Shown: positions 1 through 9,958 of the stretch, piece after piece | Layout of the letters: every line of letters starts with the position of its first letter | Numbering within the stretch: the first letter of the stretch is position 1 | Assembly: GCA_021158465.1 (NCBI GenBank) | Contig: JAGGUN010000019.1 | Span: 1-64,000 of the forward strand | Origin: a bacterium | Lineage (GTDB): Bacteria; UBP14; UBA6098; 4484-93 | DNA length: 64,000 nt | Reading direction: 5' to 3' | Position numbers and translations under genes: made by a program | The notes under the pieces: generated by a model | What the model saw: only the letters and a program-made list of their open reading frames with translations | Databases searched by the model: none | What the model was told of the DNA's origin: nothing

Positions 1-1350
1 ACTGTAGCAAATGCGCTTAATCCCTGCAACCCGTTCTATTTGATTTGGTTCCCCTCTAAATATAGGAAGATAGTATTTTCATATTTGCCATCCCTTCTCG
101 ATGAAATAGAGGATCTTTATGATGCCTCGTTTTCTAATTACCGCACCAAGGAATTATTCTGGAAACCGCTGGTTGACAGCATTCGGACTTATGCATCGTC
201 TGTTGGTAGAAATGTATATTTGACACATAATGGCTCATACTATCGTCCGGATTCTGCTGTGGATTATTTTGTTTTTAATATTAGCAAACCCCCATCATAT
301 CCTGCTCCTTCTGTCTCAGATTCGCAAAAAACACATCTTGATGCACGAAGGGTTCTTGTTAATAGTTATAGATGGCTGCTAAAAAACAGCATTGAATATG
401 TAGGAAGAGAACTTCCGATGGTAGCGTTTCTCGATTTTGGGCATACGGGGTTCCCGTTTTATCATCTTGGTGGCAAAGACGAGCCAGCCGATGAGCGTGC
501 GGCATACTTGCGAACATATATGGCAGAAGCCTACGCTTCGGGATTGAGGTTCGCCGTCCCGCTTACCGGAAATGAAGGATATTATATCTGGCTTGATAGC
601 CTCTCTGACGGCACTTCTGTTGGGGATATTGTTAAACCTATAACTGATTTCATCAATAGATATGGTCCTGAAATCTATAGAAACATCTTTATCAGCCCGG
701 ATGAATCCCTCGTTACGGTAAATGGTTTTGTGCCTTATAACGGCGACACTATCGCACCAAGTTATGCGAATGAATCGAAGGTAGCGATTGCATATACATA
801 CGGAGCTGACGGTGTAAGAGCATACTTGCATATCATAAATCATAATTGGGACACAGTAAGCCACATGATGCTTCCGCAGGAGAGTATTTCAGTAACGGTT
901 CCGGTCAGAGACAGTTGCTGTTCCGTTATGATCATCTCGCCGGATTTTTCCGACACAGTTTATCCGGCTTTTGATTACTCAGATAGTGTTGTCGCGCTTA
1001 CGGTTCCGAGGCTTGACTACTATAATGTTGTTATTCTTGATCTTGTGGATGCAACAGAGGTTTCTGATAGGGGGTTGGAGTTGCCTGATAGATCCTCTAT
1101 ATCTGTTTACCCGAATCCGTTCAATTCGTCGTGTGTTATAGTCGTTCCTGCTGGTGCGAGGGTGAAGATATATGATTTGCGTGGAAGTGTTGCCTGCGAA
1201 CTACCTCCTCCTAAGGGTAGGAAGAGGCAAAGGATGAGAGAAAAGTATATCTGGTCCCCCAGCGAATCGATCCCCTCTGGGGTTTATGTAGTGAGGGTGA
1301 TGGTTGGGGATGGAGAAGTGGTGGAGAAAAAGGTGGTACTGATAAAGTGA
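1..1350 (+). CDS. Secreted/hypothetical protein with T9SS type A-like C-terminal sorting domain (5' truncated by window edge)
   Basis: Frame 1 is open from base 1 (TVANALNPCNPFYLIWFPSKY...) upstream of the TTG at 40 given in the ORF track. C-terminus ISVYPNPFNSSCVIVVPAGARVKIYDLRG...SGVYVVRVMVGDGEVVEKKVVLIK is typical of sorting domains. Confidence 0.8.
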   Translation, partial: TVANALNPCNPFYLIWFPSKYRKIVFSYLPSLLDEIEDLYDASFSNYRTKELFWKPLVDSIRTYASSVGRNVYLTHNGSYYRPDSAVDYFVFNISKPPSYPAPSVSDSQKTHLDARRVLVNSYRWLLKNSIEYVGRELPMVAFLDFGHTGFPFYHLGGKDEPADERAAYLRTYMAEAYASGLRFAVPLTGNEGYYIWLDSLSDGTSVGDIVKPITDFINRYGPEIYRNIFISPDESLVTVNGFVPYNGDTIAPSYANESKVAIAYTYGADGVRAYLHIINHNWDTVSHMMLPQESISVTVPVRDSCCSVMIISPDFSDTVYPAFDYSDSVVALTVPRLDYYNVVILDLVDATEVSDRGLELPDRSSISVYPNPFNSSCVIVVPAGARVKIYDLRGSVACELPPPKGRKRQRMREKYIWSPSESIPSGVYVVRVMVGDGEVVEKKVVLIK

Positions 1351-1386
1351 TGCTTTAAACCAGTTAGGCTACAAGGGAGGTATATT

Positions 1387-2880
1387 ATGCTACGGTGTGT
1401 TCTTGTCTTTGTATTTGTGGCGACGATGTTGAGTGCTGGTTGGGGTCAGGCTCCTTGGCCCCTTACGGCGAGCAACTCATCAATTAGGGACTATGTCACG
1501 CTTCATGACTTTGTGCCGCTGGGTATAGAGCTTGCTGAGACAACAGGTCACCGATTGATTTATCCGCCGGACGCCCCACAGTGGAGGCTTAGTTGCTTTA
1601 TCTTGGTGGCAATGGGGACTACTTCGGAGGGTGATACTATTATCCTCCAGGAGAGACTTCCGCTTTATGGCTCTCACACCCAGCGGGTCTTCCTAAGTAG
1701 CCGCTCCGGCTGGGAGCATCTATATGGAGTTGCTTCGCCTATGTATTATGATGATGGGGATAGTCTTTTCCCTTATCCAACGGTTTACGAGTTTGGAAGG
1801 TATGCTGGTGGAGGGGAATGTATCGCCTCTATGTCTTTTAACGAGGCAGATAGGGAGTGGATATATATGGTGAGACCTACATCTGGAGATGGTGATACTG
1901 TCGAGATCCGCTGTCACCCAAGGTCTGTCCCGTTTTGGATGGGAAAGGTTGAAGGACCTTACATTGTTCACGGAGCCGTTTTCAATGTAGAAGATATAGA
2001 TATCTGGGGAGGTTTCTGGGAGCTTGGGACTTGCGAAGGAAGGATTGTTGTTCCAGAAGTAGGGAGTTGGACATTTGAGGGGAACTTTTTGTGGGATAGG
2101 GCGTATCATAGGGTGTATTATTCGGAATCAGCATGGAGAGCGGCAGGAGCACCGCTGTCGTTCTCTTGTTTTGGAATATTTCATCCAGAATTTGACATTA
2201 TGGTTACCCGCTCGGTGAATCCGTCGCCCATTGAGTCTCCTGTTCCGTTTCAGCATCAGGGTAGGCTCAACTTCCACGCCAGGGGAATGGATTTCTCATT
2301 TGATGAGTTTTTCTATGATGACAATGGAGGGATGCAGCCCGATGAACACTACTTAACAGGTACATATCCTGGTGGGGAGGTTAATCTGACAGGAGATGTT
2401 TTCATCTTCTATCCCAATGATTGGGAGATATGTTCTGGCGTATGGTGGGATACTACCGCCTTTCGCGATTGGGGACGTGCGTTTATTATCTGGACGGGCA
2501 CAGTTACTCTCTATGGGGATACTATACATGTTGATGATGCTTGGGGAGTCGGAGAGTTCACGAGGTTTGCGACCGAAACAACCGAAGTTTCAGAGAATGA
2601 GACTGCGAAATTGCCATCAGAGATTGATATATCTGTTTATCCCAATCCTTTCAATTCGTCTTGTGTTATAACCGCGCCTGCAGGAGCGGAGGTAGAGATA
2701 TACGATATGAGAGGGGGTTATGTGTGCAAGTTGTTTGCATGTTCACCCGAAGAAGGAGACGGAAAGAGGTATAGGTATGCTTGGACACCTTCCTCTTCCT
2801 GCACATCCGGTGTCTACTTTGTGAAGGTAACCCCTAAGGACGGAGGAGTAATGGTAAGACGGGTAGTTTATTTGAGGTAA
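1387..2880 (+). CDS. Secreted hypothetical protein with T9SS type A-like C-terminal sorting domain
   Basis: Signal peptide MLRCVLVFVFVATMLSAGWG; C-terminal ISVYPNPFNSSCVITAPAGAEVEIYDMRGG...SGVYFVKVTPKDGGVMVRRVVYLR. Confidence 0.85.
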   Translation: MLRCVLVFVFVATMLSAGWGQAPWPLTASNSSIRDYVTLHDFVPLGIELAETTGHRLIYPPDAPQWRLSCFILVAMGTTSEGDTIILQERLPLYGSHTQRVFLSSRSGWEHLYGVASPMYYDDGDSLFPYPTVYEFGRYAGGGECIASMSFNEADREWIYMVRPTSGDGDTVEIRCHPRSVPFWMGKVEGPYIVHGAVFNVEDIDIWGGFWELGTCEGRIVVPEVGSWTFEGNFLWDRAYHRVYYSESAWRAAGAPLSFSCFGIFHPEFDIMVTRSVNPSPIESPVPFQHQGRLNFHARGMDFSFDEFFYDDNGGMQPDEHYLTGTYPGGEVNLTGDVFIFYPNDWEICSGVWWDTTAFRDWGRAFIIWTGTVTLYGDTIHVDDAWGVGEFTRFATETTEVSENETAKLPSEIDISVYPNPFNSSCVITAPAGAEVEIYDMRGGYVCKLFACSPEEGDGKRYRYAWTPSSSCTSGVYFVKVTPKDGGVMVRRVVYLR

Positions 2881-2884
2881 GGGG

Positions 2885-4858
2885 GTGTGTAAAGTGCGGA
2901 ACATAGCAATAGTGGTTGCAGCAGTTATTTCTTTCGTTTTTTCCGAGAGCTTTGCCAGTTTCGACAAAATAAACGATAACACCTCCAAGTTATTTAGCCA
3001 GATGCTCGAGGCAGGGGATACAGCAATTTTCCTGACACCTGTCGGTTCAACTGATTTGGGCTTCCGTTCCGCAGATAGGGATGCAAGCTTTGACTCTATC
3101 CTCTATGTCGGTTATACCGATCCCAACGAGACACTCACGGTCGCAGACACATCTTGTTATTTTGGCTGTGACATCCTTGTACTTCAAAGCGGCGTTCTCA
3201 TAGTCCGGAATTCCTCCGTGCGGGTTTACGGAAACCTGATAGCTACCCAGAACGGGAAGATAGTAATAGATTCCTCCGAGGTTCGGCTTGTGTCCGCATA
3301 CGAATGGCAGTTCTCTCTGGCATCTCTCGACAGCGCCGAGATACGGATAATCGGCAGCGAATTCGACTACGGCGGATACCCAGGATACACATTCATTAAG
3401 GATAATTCATCACTTTATGTTGAGAATAGTAATTATACGGGTACTACGGCACTTTACTCTCAGAATGCCAGAGTGAACTACATAAATGTTACCGGCGGTG
3501 GTGAATATTCTGCTCGTGATTCCTCTGTGGTTCATTTCTCGAACGTTGAATATGCTGTAATACATATTCAGATACCTGAATCGACATTGGTTGATATGGA
3601 TTTCGCCACGGATACATTCGAGTTTGTCGAGCACTGGGAGGTAACGCCCTCGTCACCTTTTGTGTCGGGGACAGGCTACACTTTTATTATTGATAGCACA
3701 TACTGCACATTCAATCCGAGCTGTGCCTCATTTTCCGAGTTGACAGTAGAGAACAGCCAGTGCGACATATTGGTAAGATTCACCCGTGATGTGTGCGACA
3801 CGATTTCTGGGCTGGTAAACCGCACACATTATGGCGACTGGTTTGCGCCTATCAGTGACAGAACTGTCCATCTTGTGAACACTACCGTCACCTGCTGGCA
3901 TATGCAGATGTTCGCAAGCTCTAATATCACGATTGAGAATTCTATCGTTGGCGAGTTTATATGCTTTGACTCGTCTGAGGCGTACCTTTCGAATTCGATT
4001 CACGATGGTACAGGAGGGCCGCTGACTGCCGCGGGGCATTCGCAGGTTTATGTATCGAACACAGATGTAAGACCCACCACGGTTAAGGTCCGAAACAGTG
4101 GGATACTGGCGCTCAGTTTCTGCACGGTATGGAGGGATTTCGTCGTTGCCGATTCCGGGCTTGCTGTGCTGCTTGGCACGCTCACATTGAATCCGATTCG
4201 AGTGTTTGATGAAGGTGCTGCCGTTGTTGCAGGTATAAGATCGCCAGCGACAGCAGCAGTCGGCGATAGTGTTGCAATCATCGGTGACGCTTATATCGAG
4301 CGCACACCAACATCCGTATTCGATTTCGATGCATATCGCCTTTATTATGTGAGCTACCCGATAGATACGATTATCAATATCGATTCGCTCGAATGGGTAC
4401 CCATCACCGGCTGGATTAGCCATCAGGTGCGGGATGATACCCTTGCCGTGTGGAACACCTCGGGGCTTGAGGCAGGCAGGTATTTTCTCAAGCTTGATTG
4501 GCGCGAGTCATCGACAGGCTCGGTAGTTTACACATTTTACAGGGTGAGCCTCCGTGAGAGTGCGTCGGTCAAGGATGTTGGGGTAGAGCCAGAGGGTATT
4601 TGGGTAGCGGCATATCCGAACCCGTTTAATTCGGTGGTTAGAATCTCTGTGGGAAGGGAGCTTATGCCCTCCTGTGTGGAGATCTTCGACATTGCCGGGC
4701 GGCGCGTGGCACGGTTCAGTGAGAGTGCAGATGCTGCTTCTGGAGCCTGTGAATATATTTGGCGACCTAACGAACCTCTTGGCTCAGGCGTCTACATTGT
4801 TCGGGTGAGAATGGATGGTGGCAAGCAACTGGTGAAACGGATCGTGTTAATCAAATAG
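2885..4858 (+). CDS. Secreted repetitive (beta-helix-like) protein with T9SS type A-like sorting domain
   Basis: Signal peptide (real start may be GTG 2894, VRNIAIVVAAVISFVFSESFA); repeated short 'NSxV/SSxV' strands; C-terminal AAYPNPFNSVVRISVGREL...GSGVYIVRVRMDGGKQLVKRIVLIK. Confidence 0.8.
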   Translation: MCKVRNIAIVVAAVISFVFSESFASFDKINDNTSKLFSQMLEAGDTAIFLTPVGSTDLGFRSADRDASFDSILYVGYTDPNETLTVADTSCYFGCDILVLQSGVLIVRNSSVRVYGNLIATQNGKIVIDSSEVRLVSAYEWQFSLASLDSAEIRIIGSEFDYGGYPGYTFIKDNSSLYVENSNYTGTTALYSQNARVNYINVTGGGEYSARDSSVVHFSNVEYAVIHIQIPESTLVDMDFATDTFEFVEHWEVTPSSPFVSGTGYTFIIDSTYCTFNPSCASFSELTVENSQCDILVRFTRDVCDTISGLVNRTHYGDWFAPISDRTVHLVNTTVTCWHMQMFASSNITIENSIVGEFICFDSSEAYLSNSIHDGTGGPLTAAGHSQVYVSNTDVRPTTVKVRNSGILALSFCTVWRDFVVADSGLAVLLGTLTLNPIRVFDEGAAVVAGIRSPATAAVGDSVAIIGDAYIERTPTSVFDFDAYRLYYVSYPIDTIINIDSLEWVPITGWISHQVRDDTLAVWNTSGLEAGRYFLKLDWRESSTGSVVYTFYRVSLRESASVKDVGVEPEGIWVAAYPNPFNSVVRISVGRELMPSCVEIFDIAGRRVARFSESADAASGACEYIWRPNEPLGSGVYIVRVRMDGGKQLVKRIVLIK

Positions 4859-4962
4859 GGAGGTTGGAACATTCGTTATTCCGCTTCCGTGCCCTGATTA
4901 GATGTTTCCCCTCAGGACAAATCTCTCAGTTTAGAACAAGGAATACCTGAACCAAGAAACGC

Positions 4963-4990
4963 TTGACTATTATAGGAAAATAAGTATCTT
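4963..4990 (+). promoter_or_regulatory. Sigma70-like promoter TTGACT-N16-TATCTT upstream of the 5011 gene
   Basis: Hexamers and spacing read directly; just upstream of GGAGG RBS and ATG 5011. Confidence 0.4.
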
Positions 4991-5010
4991 TCTCACCATC
5001 GGAGGTAGAG

Positions 5011-5844
5011 ATGAAAAAGGCTCTTTTTGTTATCGCGGTTTTTCTTCTTGCCGCCCCGCTTCTGGCAGGGATGTATAAATCTTATGTAGGAAAAGGGACG
5101 CTCTCCGACAAGGAGAAAACCACATATTACTCCTTCGACAAGGAGCATCCGCTCACTCTCAGCCTTCACGGTCCAGCGAACTATACATTCTATATCCGTG
5201 CCCTCACAACCGATGATAGCAAAGCCTTCCCTATGGAGATAACTATCGAAGGTAATCTATTTGCAAAGGTCGATGTGAAGAATGTGAAATCGAAGTATAG
5301 ATTCAACGGGAATTCCTGCACAAAGGCGGAGGTTATCACTATCTCTGTTCCCTCGGGCAGATTTGAGGGAAAGGTCTCTCCGAAGGGGCGGTTTGTCGGA
5401 ATTGCACGGGTAAGGCGTGAGAAGAAAAAAGAGGATTATATCGAGTTTGTCCCGCAAAGGTTCAAAGAGGAGAAACTGCTCGTTGTCAATGAAAAGCAGT
5501 ATTCATATTATCTTGCTGCCACTGAGAGCCCTGTGGAACTGGAGCTCATAGGACCGCTCAAGCTCAAGGTTTACACGCGGGTCATATACGGTGATGGTAT
5601 GCGCGGGAAACTTAACTATAACTATCTATACAGGATAAACGGGGACGAGAAGAAGCTCTCGGTGACAACCCATCCATCGGAGAGGGCAAGCCTCACGGGA
5701 GCGGAGATTGTCTCTGTGGCGGAGATCCATACGGTAAAGGTGCCAGAGGGTGAACATTCCATTCAATTCTATCCAAATTCAAAGCACAAAGAGGTTCTGT
5801 TTAGATTTTACATACCGGAGAACAGGCTAAAGATAGCAAAGTGA
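5011..5844 (+). CDS. Secreted hypothetical protein
   Basis: Signal peptide MKKALFVIAVFLLAAPLLAG; RBS GGAGG; no family recognised. Confidence 0.75.
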   Translation: MKKALFVIAVFLLAAPLLAGMYKSYVGKGTLSDKEKTTYYSFDKEHPLTLSLHGPANYTFYIRALTTDDSKAFPMEITIEGNLFAKVDVKNVKSKYRFNGNSCTKAEVITISVPSGRFEGKVSPKGRFVGIARVRREKKKEDYIEFVPQRFKEEKLLVVNEKQYSYYLAATESPVELELIGPLKLKVYTRVIYGDGMRGKLNYNYLYRINGDEKKLSVTTHPSERASLTGAEIVSVAEIHTVKVPEGEHSIQFYPNSKHKEVLFRFYIPENRLKIAK

Positions 5845-5852
5845 GGGGTGAT

Positions 5853-7124
5853 ATGCTCGATATAAGATTCATACGAGAGGACCCCGATAAGGTCAAATGG
5901 GCTTGCGAGCAGAAGGGGGAGGATGTGTCGATAGACAGGCTCCTCGAGCTGGATGAGAGGAGGCGCGAGCTGGTCTCCGAGGTTGACTCGCTCAGGGCGG
6001 AGAGGAACAGGATAACACAGAGGATAAAAGAGGCTTTTGCCTCCTCGGATAAAGAGACTGGCTGTGTGTTGAGAGAAAAGGCAAGAAAGCTGTCCGATGC
6101 GGTGAAGAGCAAAAACGATGAGCTAAAGGTTGTCGAGGAAGAACTGAACTCCCTTCTTCTCAAGGTTCCGAATATCCCCGATGGTTCTGTGCAAGAGGGG
6201 AAAGACGAAAACGACAATATTGTTGTCCGGGAGTGGGGAGAAAAACCCCATTTTGACTTTGAGCCGAAAGACCATCTTCAGATCGGCGCAATGCATAATC
6301 TGTTCGATATGAGGCGTGCAGCGAAGATAACGGGAGCGTTTTTCCCGCTTTACAGGGGTGCAGGTGCAAGGCTTGAGAGGGCTCTTGTCAATTTTATGCT
6401 CGATACTCACACGGAGAACGGCTATACAGAGATACTCCCACCGTTTCTGTCCAACAGGGCGTCTATGACGGGTACAGGACAGTTACCCAAGCTCGAAGAG
6501 GATATGTACAGGGTTGAGCAGGACGACCTATTCCTTATTCCAACAGGTGAGGTGCCCATAACGAACTACTTCCGCGAGGAGATAATCGATGAGGATGACC
6601 TCCCTATGTATTTTTGTGGATATACTCCCTGCTTTCGCAGGGAAGCCGGAAGCTACGGTAAGAAAACGAAGGGGCTTATTCGAGTTCACCAATTTGACAA
6701 GGTAGAGCTGGTTAAGTTTGTTGTGCCAGGACGTTCCTGCGATGAGCTTGAGTCGCTTGTTGCCGACGCTGAGAGGATTCTTCAGCTGCTCGGTCTGCAC
6801 TATCGGGTTGTGAGGTTATGCACGGGTGAGCTCTCGTTCGCCTCCGCCAAGACATATGATATCGAGGTATGGGCACCGGGAATGAAGAGGTATCTTGAGG
6901 TCTCCTCCTGCAGCAACTTTGGGGATTTTCAGGCGAGACGCTCTGGTATCCGCTTTAGGAGAAGAGGTGGAAAACCTGAGTTTGTCCACACATTGAACGG
7001 CTCAGGGGTTGCAACGCCGAGACTTATGATTGCACTGCTTGAGACAGCTCAAAGAAGAGACGGCTCGATTGTTTTACCTGAACCTCTGGTGAAGTATTTC
7101 GGGCAGGCTAAAATCGATGGCTAA
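5853..7124 (+). CDS. serS: Seryl-tRNA synthetase
   Basis: MLDIRFIREDPDKVKWACEQKG...; class II aaRS motifs (PTGEVPITNYFREEI, FRREAGSYGKKTKGLIRVHQFDKVE, TLNGSGVATPRLMIALLE). ORF track start 5841 (GTG); ATG 5853 has the better RBS. Confidence 0.96.
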   Translation: MLDIRFIREDPDKVKWACEQKGEDVSIDRLLELDERRRELVSEVDSLRAERNRITQRIKEAFASSDKETGCVLREKARKLSDAVKSKNDELKVVEEELNSLLLKVPNIPDGSVQEGKDENDNIVVREWGEKPHFDFEPKDHLQIGAMHNLFDMRRAAKITGAFFPLYRGAGARLERALVNFMLDTHTENGYTEILPPFLSNRASMTGTGQLPKLEEDMYRVEQDDLFLIPTGEVPITNYFREEIIDEDDLPMYFCGYTPCFRREAGSYGKKTKGLIRVHQFDKVELVKFVVPGRSCDELESLVADAERILQLLGLHYRVVRLCTGELSFASAKTYDIEVWAPGMKRYLEVSSCSNFGDFQARRSGIRFRRRGGKPEFVHTLNGSGVATPRLMIALLETAQRRDGSIVLPEPLVKYFGQAKIDG

Positions 7125-8373
7125 GCCCATAAAAAGACACCAGATTGGCCGCTTCGGTTTTCCAACTGCATCGAGAGTGATACTTGTGGTGGGGCTTTTG
7201 GTCCTATCGTTTATCTTTTTCTTTTTTGCTGAGTCGGTGCGCTATCATCTTATTGGTGAGAGCCGGAAGGTGATGAATGTCTATGCGAGACTCTGGGGGG
7301 TTGCGATGTCCTACGGCACAAGCGGCGCAGAGATGAGCATCATTTTCGATGAGATAATCGAGAAGAGCGATTTCCCGATGGTGTTAACCGATGTTAAGAA
7401 TAACCCGCAGGCGTGGAGGAATGTCGGGATCGCACCGAATGACACGACGAAAAAATCTATGGAAAAGCTTCGCCGGATGGTGAGAAGGTTTGACGCAGCA
7501 AGGGAGCCTGTTGGTGTGTATCTACCTGGTTCCGGGAGGCTCGTTGCAAAGATACACTTTGGAGAATCGCGGTTTGTCTCACTTTTGAGGATTGTTCCGA
7601 TTATTGAGATCGGCATTATTATTCTCTTCTTGATGTTGGGGTATACTTGGACGCTCAAGGTAAGAGGTTATGAACGGCAGAGTATCTGGCTTGGGATGGC
7701 TCGGGAAACTGCTCATCAGCTGGGAACTCCGATTTCTTCGCTCCTTGGGTGGATTGAGCTTTTACGGGAAAAGTTGAAGAATCCAGAGAAATTCTCGGGT
7801 GAGTCGCTCTCGCTCGAGAAAATACTCGCACGGATGGCTGATGATGTGAACACCCTGAGTAGGGTTGTCAACAGGTTCGGGAATATCGGGTTTGTGCCAG
7901 AGCTGAAGCTTAAAGACCCTACTCCTCTCGTTAATAGCATTGTTGACTACTTTGTCTCAAGGTTGCCGACGCTACATTCAAACATCTCGTTTGAGAAGGA
8001 TATCCAGCCTGTGCCACCGGTCTATCTGAATGAAGAGCTTATGAGCTGGGCTATCGAAAACCTCATCAAGAACGCTATAGAGAGCGTCAGTAAGAAGAAG
8101 GGGGTGATAAAAGTATCACTCCGGGAGAGCGCCGACAGGTCGTTTGTCAATGTCATTGTAACCGACAACGGGAGGGGTATCCCGGTTGGGGACCAGAAGA
8201 GGATATTCACCACAGGATTTTCCACCAAAAGGAGGGGATGGGGAATTGGGCTTTCCATTGCGTCACGGATTGTTGAGGAATACCACGGAGGAAAGCTTTT
8301 CCTCCTCGAAAGCAAACCGTACGAGAGAACAACTTTTGTCATATCGCTGCCGATAAAAAAGGAGAAGATATGA
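7117..8373 (+). CDS. Membrane sensor histidine kinase
   Basis: Two TM segments; H-box ARETAHQLGTPISSLLGWIELL; N-box NLIKNAIES; DNGRGIP; GWGIGLSIASRIVEEYHGG. ATGA overlap with the downstream porX-like gene. Confidence 0.93.
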   Translation: MAKPIKRHQIGRFGFPTASRVILVVGLLVLSFIFFFFAESVRYHLIGESRKVMNVYARLWGVAMSYGTSGAEMSIIFDEIIEKSDFPMVLTDVKNNPQAWRNVGIAPNDTTKKSMEKLRRMVRRFDAAREPVGVYLPGSGRLVAKIHFGESRFVSLLRIVPIIEIGIIILFLMLGYTWTLKVRGYERQSIWLGMARETAHQLGTPISSLLGWIELLREKLKNPEKFSGESLSLEKILARMADDVNTLSRVVNRFGNIGFVPELKLKDPTPLVNSIVDYFVSRLPTLHSNISFEKDIQPVPPVYLNEELMSWAIENLIKNAIESVSKKKGVIKVSLRESADRSFVNVIVTDNGRGIPVGDQKRIFTTGFSTKRRGWGIGLSIASRIVEEYHGGKLFLLESKPYERTTFVISLPIKKEKI

Positions 8374-9938
8374 GAAGGCAGAAGAAACACATACTATGGG
8401 TTGATGACGAGATCGACCAATTGACACCACATATCCTTTTTCTCAAGGAGAAAGGATACTCAGTCGAGACGGCGACAAACGGTGAGGATGCCATATCTAT
8501 GGTAGCAACAAAGCACTTCGACCTTGTCCTGCTCGACCAGGTGATGGCAGGGCTTGATGGACTTTCCACTCTCGAGGAGATAAAAAAGATCGACCCGAAC
8601 CTACCGATTGTGATGATAACGAAGGTGGATGAAGAGTATCTGATGGAGGAAGCGATAGGCAGTGTAGTTGCTGATTTCCTTATCAAACCTGTAAACCCGT
8701 CCCAGATACTCATAACCTGCAAGAAGATATTCGATAAGGCAAGAATACTTGAAGACAGAACAGCAAGGGAATATGCTGTTGAGTATCGGAACATCTCATC
8801 GAGAATATCCTCCGGTATGACGCCCGACGACTGGCTTGAAGTGGGGCTCTGGCTTGCCAGGTGGGATGTGACACTCGACAACTTCCCAGAACTTGGACTC
8901 ACCGAAGCCCACAGAGATTTCAGAAGGGATTGCAACGCAGAGTTCGGAAGGTTCATTGAGAGAAACTACTCTTCCTGGATTACAAGTACGGATAGACCTA
9001 CCCTATCTACCGATATTTTCCGAAAGTATGTTATCCCAGAGCTAAAGACAAAGAAGAGGAAACTTTTCTACATCGTTGTTGATTGTATGAGGCTTGACCA
9101 GTGGTTGCTTGTGCTTCCGCTTTTAGAGAAGGATTTCGATGTCAAAACGGATCTCTACTACTCTATCATTCCCACGGCTACACCGTTTGCCAGGAATTCG
9201 TTATTTGCTGGGCTCTTCCCACTGGATATCCAACGGATATACCCCGACCTCTGGAAACGCTCAGCAGTTGATGCTATGAGCCAAAACCGATACGAGCACC
9301 AGCTGATGGATAAACTCATTCAGCGAGAGGGGGTGAAGCTTTCCAGCAGTACAAAGTATGTGAAAATCCTTGACCCTGATGAGGGGGAGAAGGTTATAAA
9401 GCACTTCCAGTCATATCTTGCGGCTGACCTGTCTGCAATGGTGATAAACTTCCTTGACATACTCACTCATGGGAGAGCGGAGAGTGACATATTAAGAGAG
9501 ATGTCTCCTGATGAGCGCGCATTCCGGGCAGTGATGAAGACCTGGTTCATTCACTCTTCCCTATATGAGGCGCTGCAACTTCTGGCAAAGAGCAACCATA
9601 CGGTTGTTGTTACAACCGACCACGGTAGTATGATAGGCAGGCGTGGAACGAAGGTGTTCGGGAAGAAGGATGCTTCGACGACGCTCCGCTACAAGTTCGG
9701 CGATAATCTAAACAGTGACCCAAGGCACACGGTGATTATCAACAACCCAGCGGAGTATAAATTGCCAAGCATAACTATGTCGACTAACTACATCATCGCG
9801 AAAGAGGACTACTTCCTCGTCTATCCGACCAACTACAACATCTACGAAAAGCAGTACGCAAATAGCATCCTTCACGGTGGAATATCATTGGAGGAGATGA
9901 TAGTGCCGGTCTCTGTTCTGCGACCGAAAGAGAGATAA
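8370..9938 (+). CDS. porX: PorX-like response regulator with C-terminal PglZ (alkaline phosphatase superfamily) domain
   Basis: REC domain HILWVDDEIDQLTPHILFLKEKGYSVETA...DLVLLDQVMAGLDG...FLIKPV; PglZ part RKLFYIVVDCMRLDQW...YYSIIPTATPFARNSLFAGLFP...VVVTTDHGSMIG. Confidence 0.88.
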   Translation: MRRQKKHILWVDDEIDQLTPHILFLKEKGYSVETATNGEDAISMVATKHFDLVLLDQVMAGLDGLSTLEEIKKIDPNLPIVMITKVDEEYLMEEAIGSVVADFLIKPVNPSQILITCKKIFDKARILEDRTAREYAVEYRNISSRISSGMTPDDWLEVGLWLARWDVTLDNFPELGLTEAHRDFRRDCNAEFGRFIERNYSSWITSTDRPTLSTDIFRKYVIPELKTKKRKLFYIVVDCMRLDQWLLVLPLLEKDFDVKTDLYYSIIPTATPFARNSLFAGLFPLDIQRIYPDLWKRSAVDAMSQNRYEHQLMDKLIQREGVKLSSSTKYVKILDPDEGEKVIKHFQSYLAADLSAMVINFLDILTHGRAESDILREMSPDERAFRAVMKTWFIHSSLYEALQLLAKSNHTVVVTTDHGSMIGRRGTKVFGKKDASTTLRYKFGDNLNSDPRHTVIINNPAEYKLPSITMSTNYIIAKEDYFLVYPTNYNIYEKQYANSILHGGISLEEMIVPVSVLRPKER

Positions 9939-9958
9939 TATTTGAAGGAGGCGTTCTA

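Noticed and set aside
3728-4423. 231-aa minus-strand ORF
   Set aside because: Antisense shadow of a CTD protein gene; Cys/Arg/Ile-rich non-protein-like composition.
8370-9938. BREX/Pgl phage-defence component because of the PglZ domain
   Set aside because: REC fusion, PorX signature and adjacent histidine kinase fit PorX; no brxC/pglX/pglY-like genes nearby.
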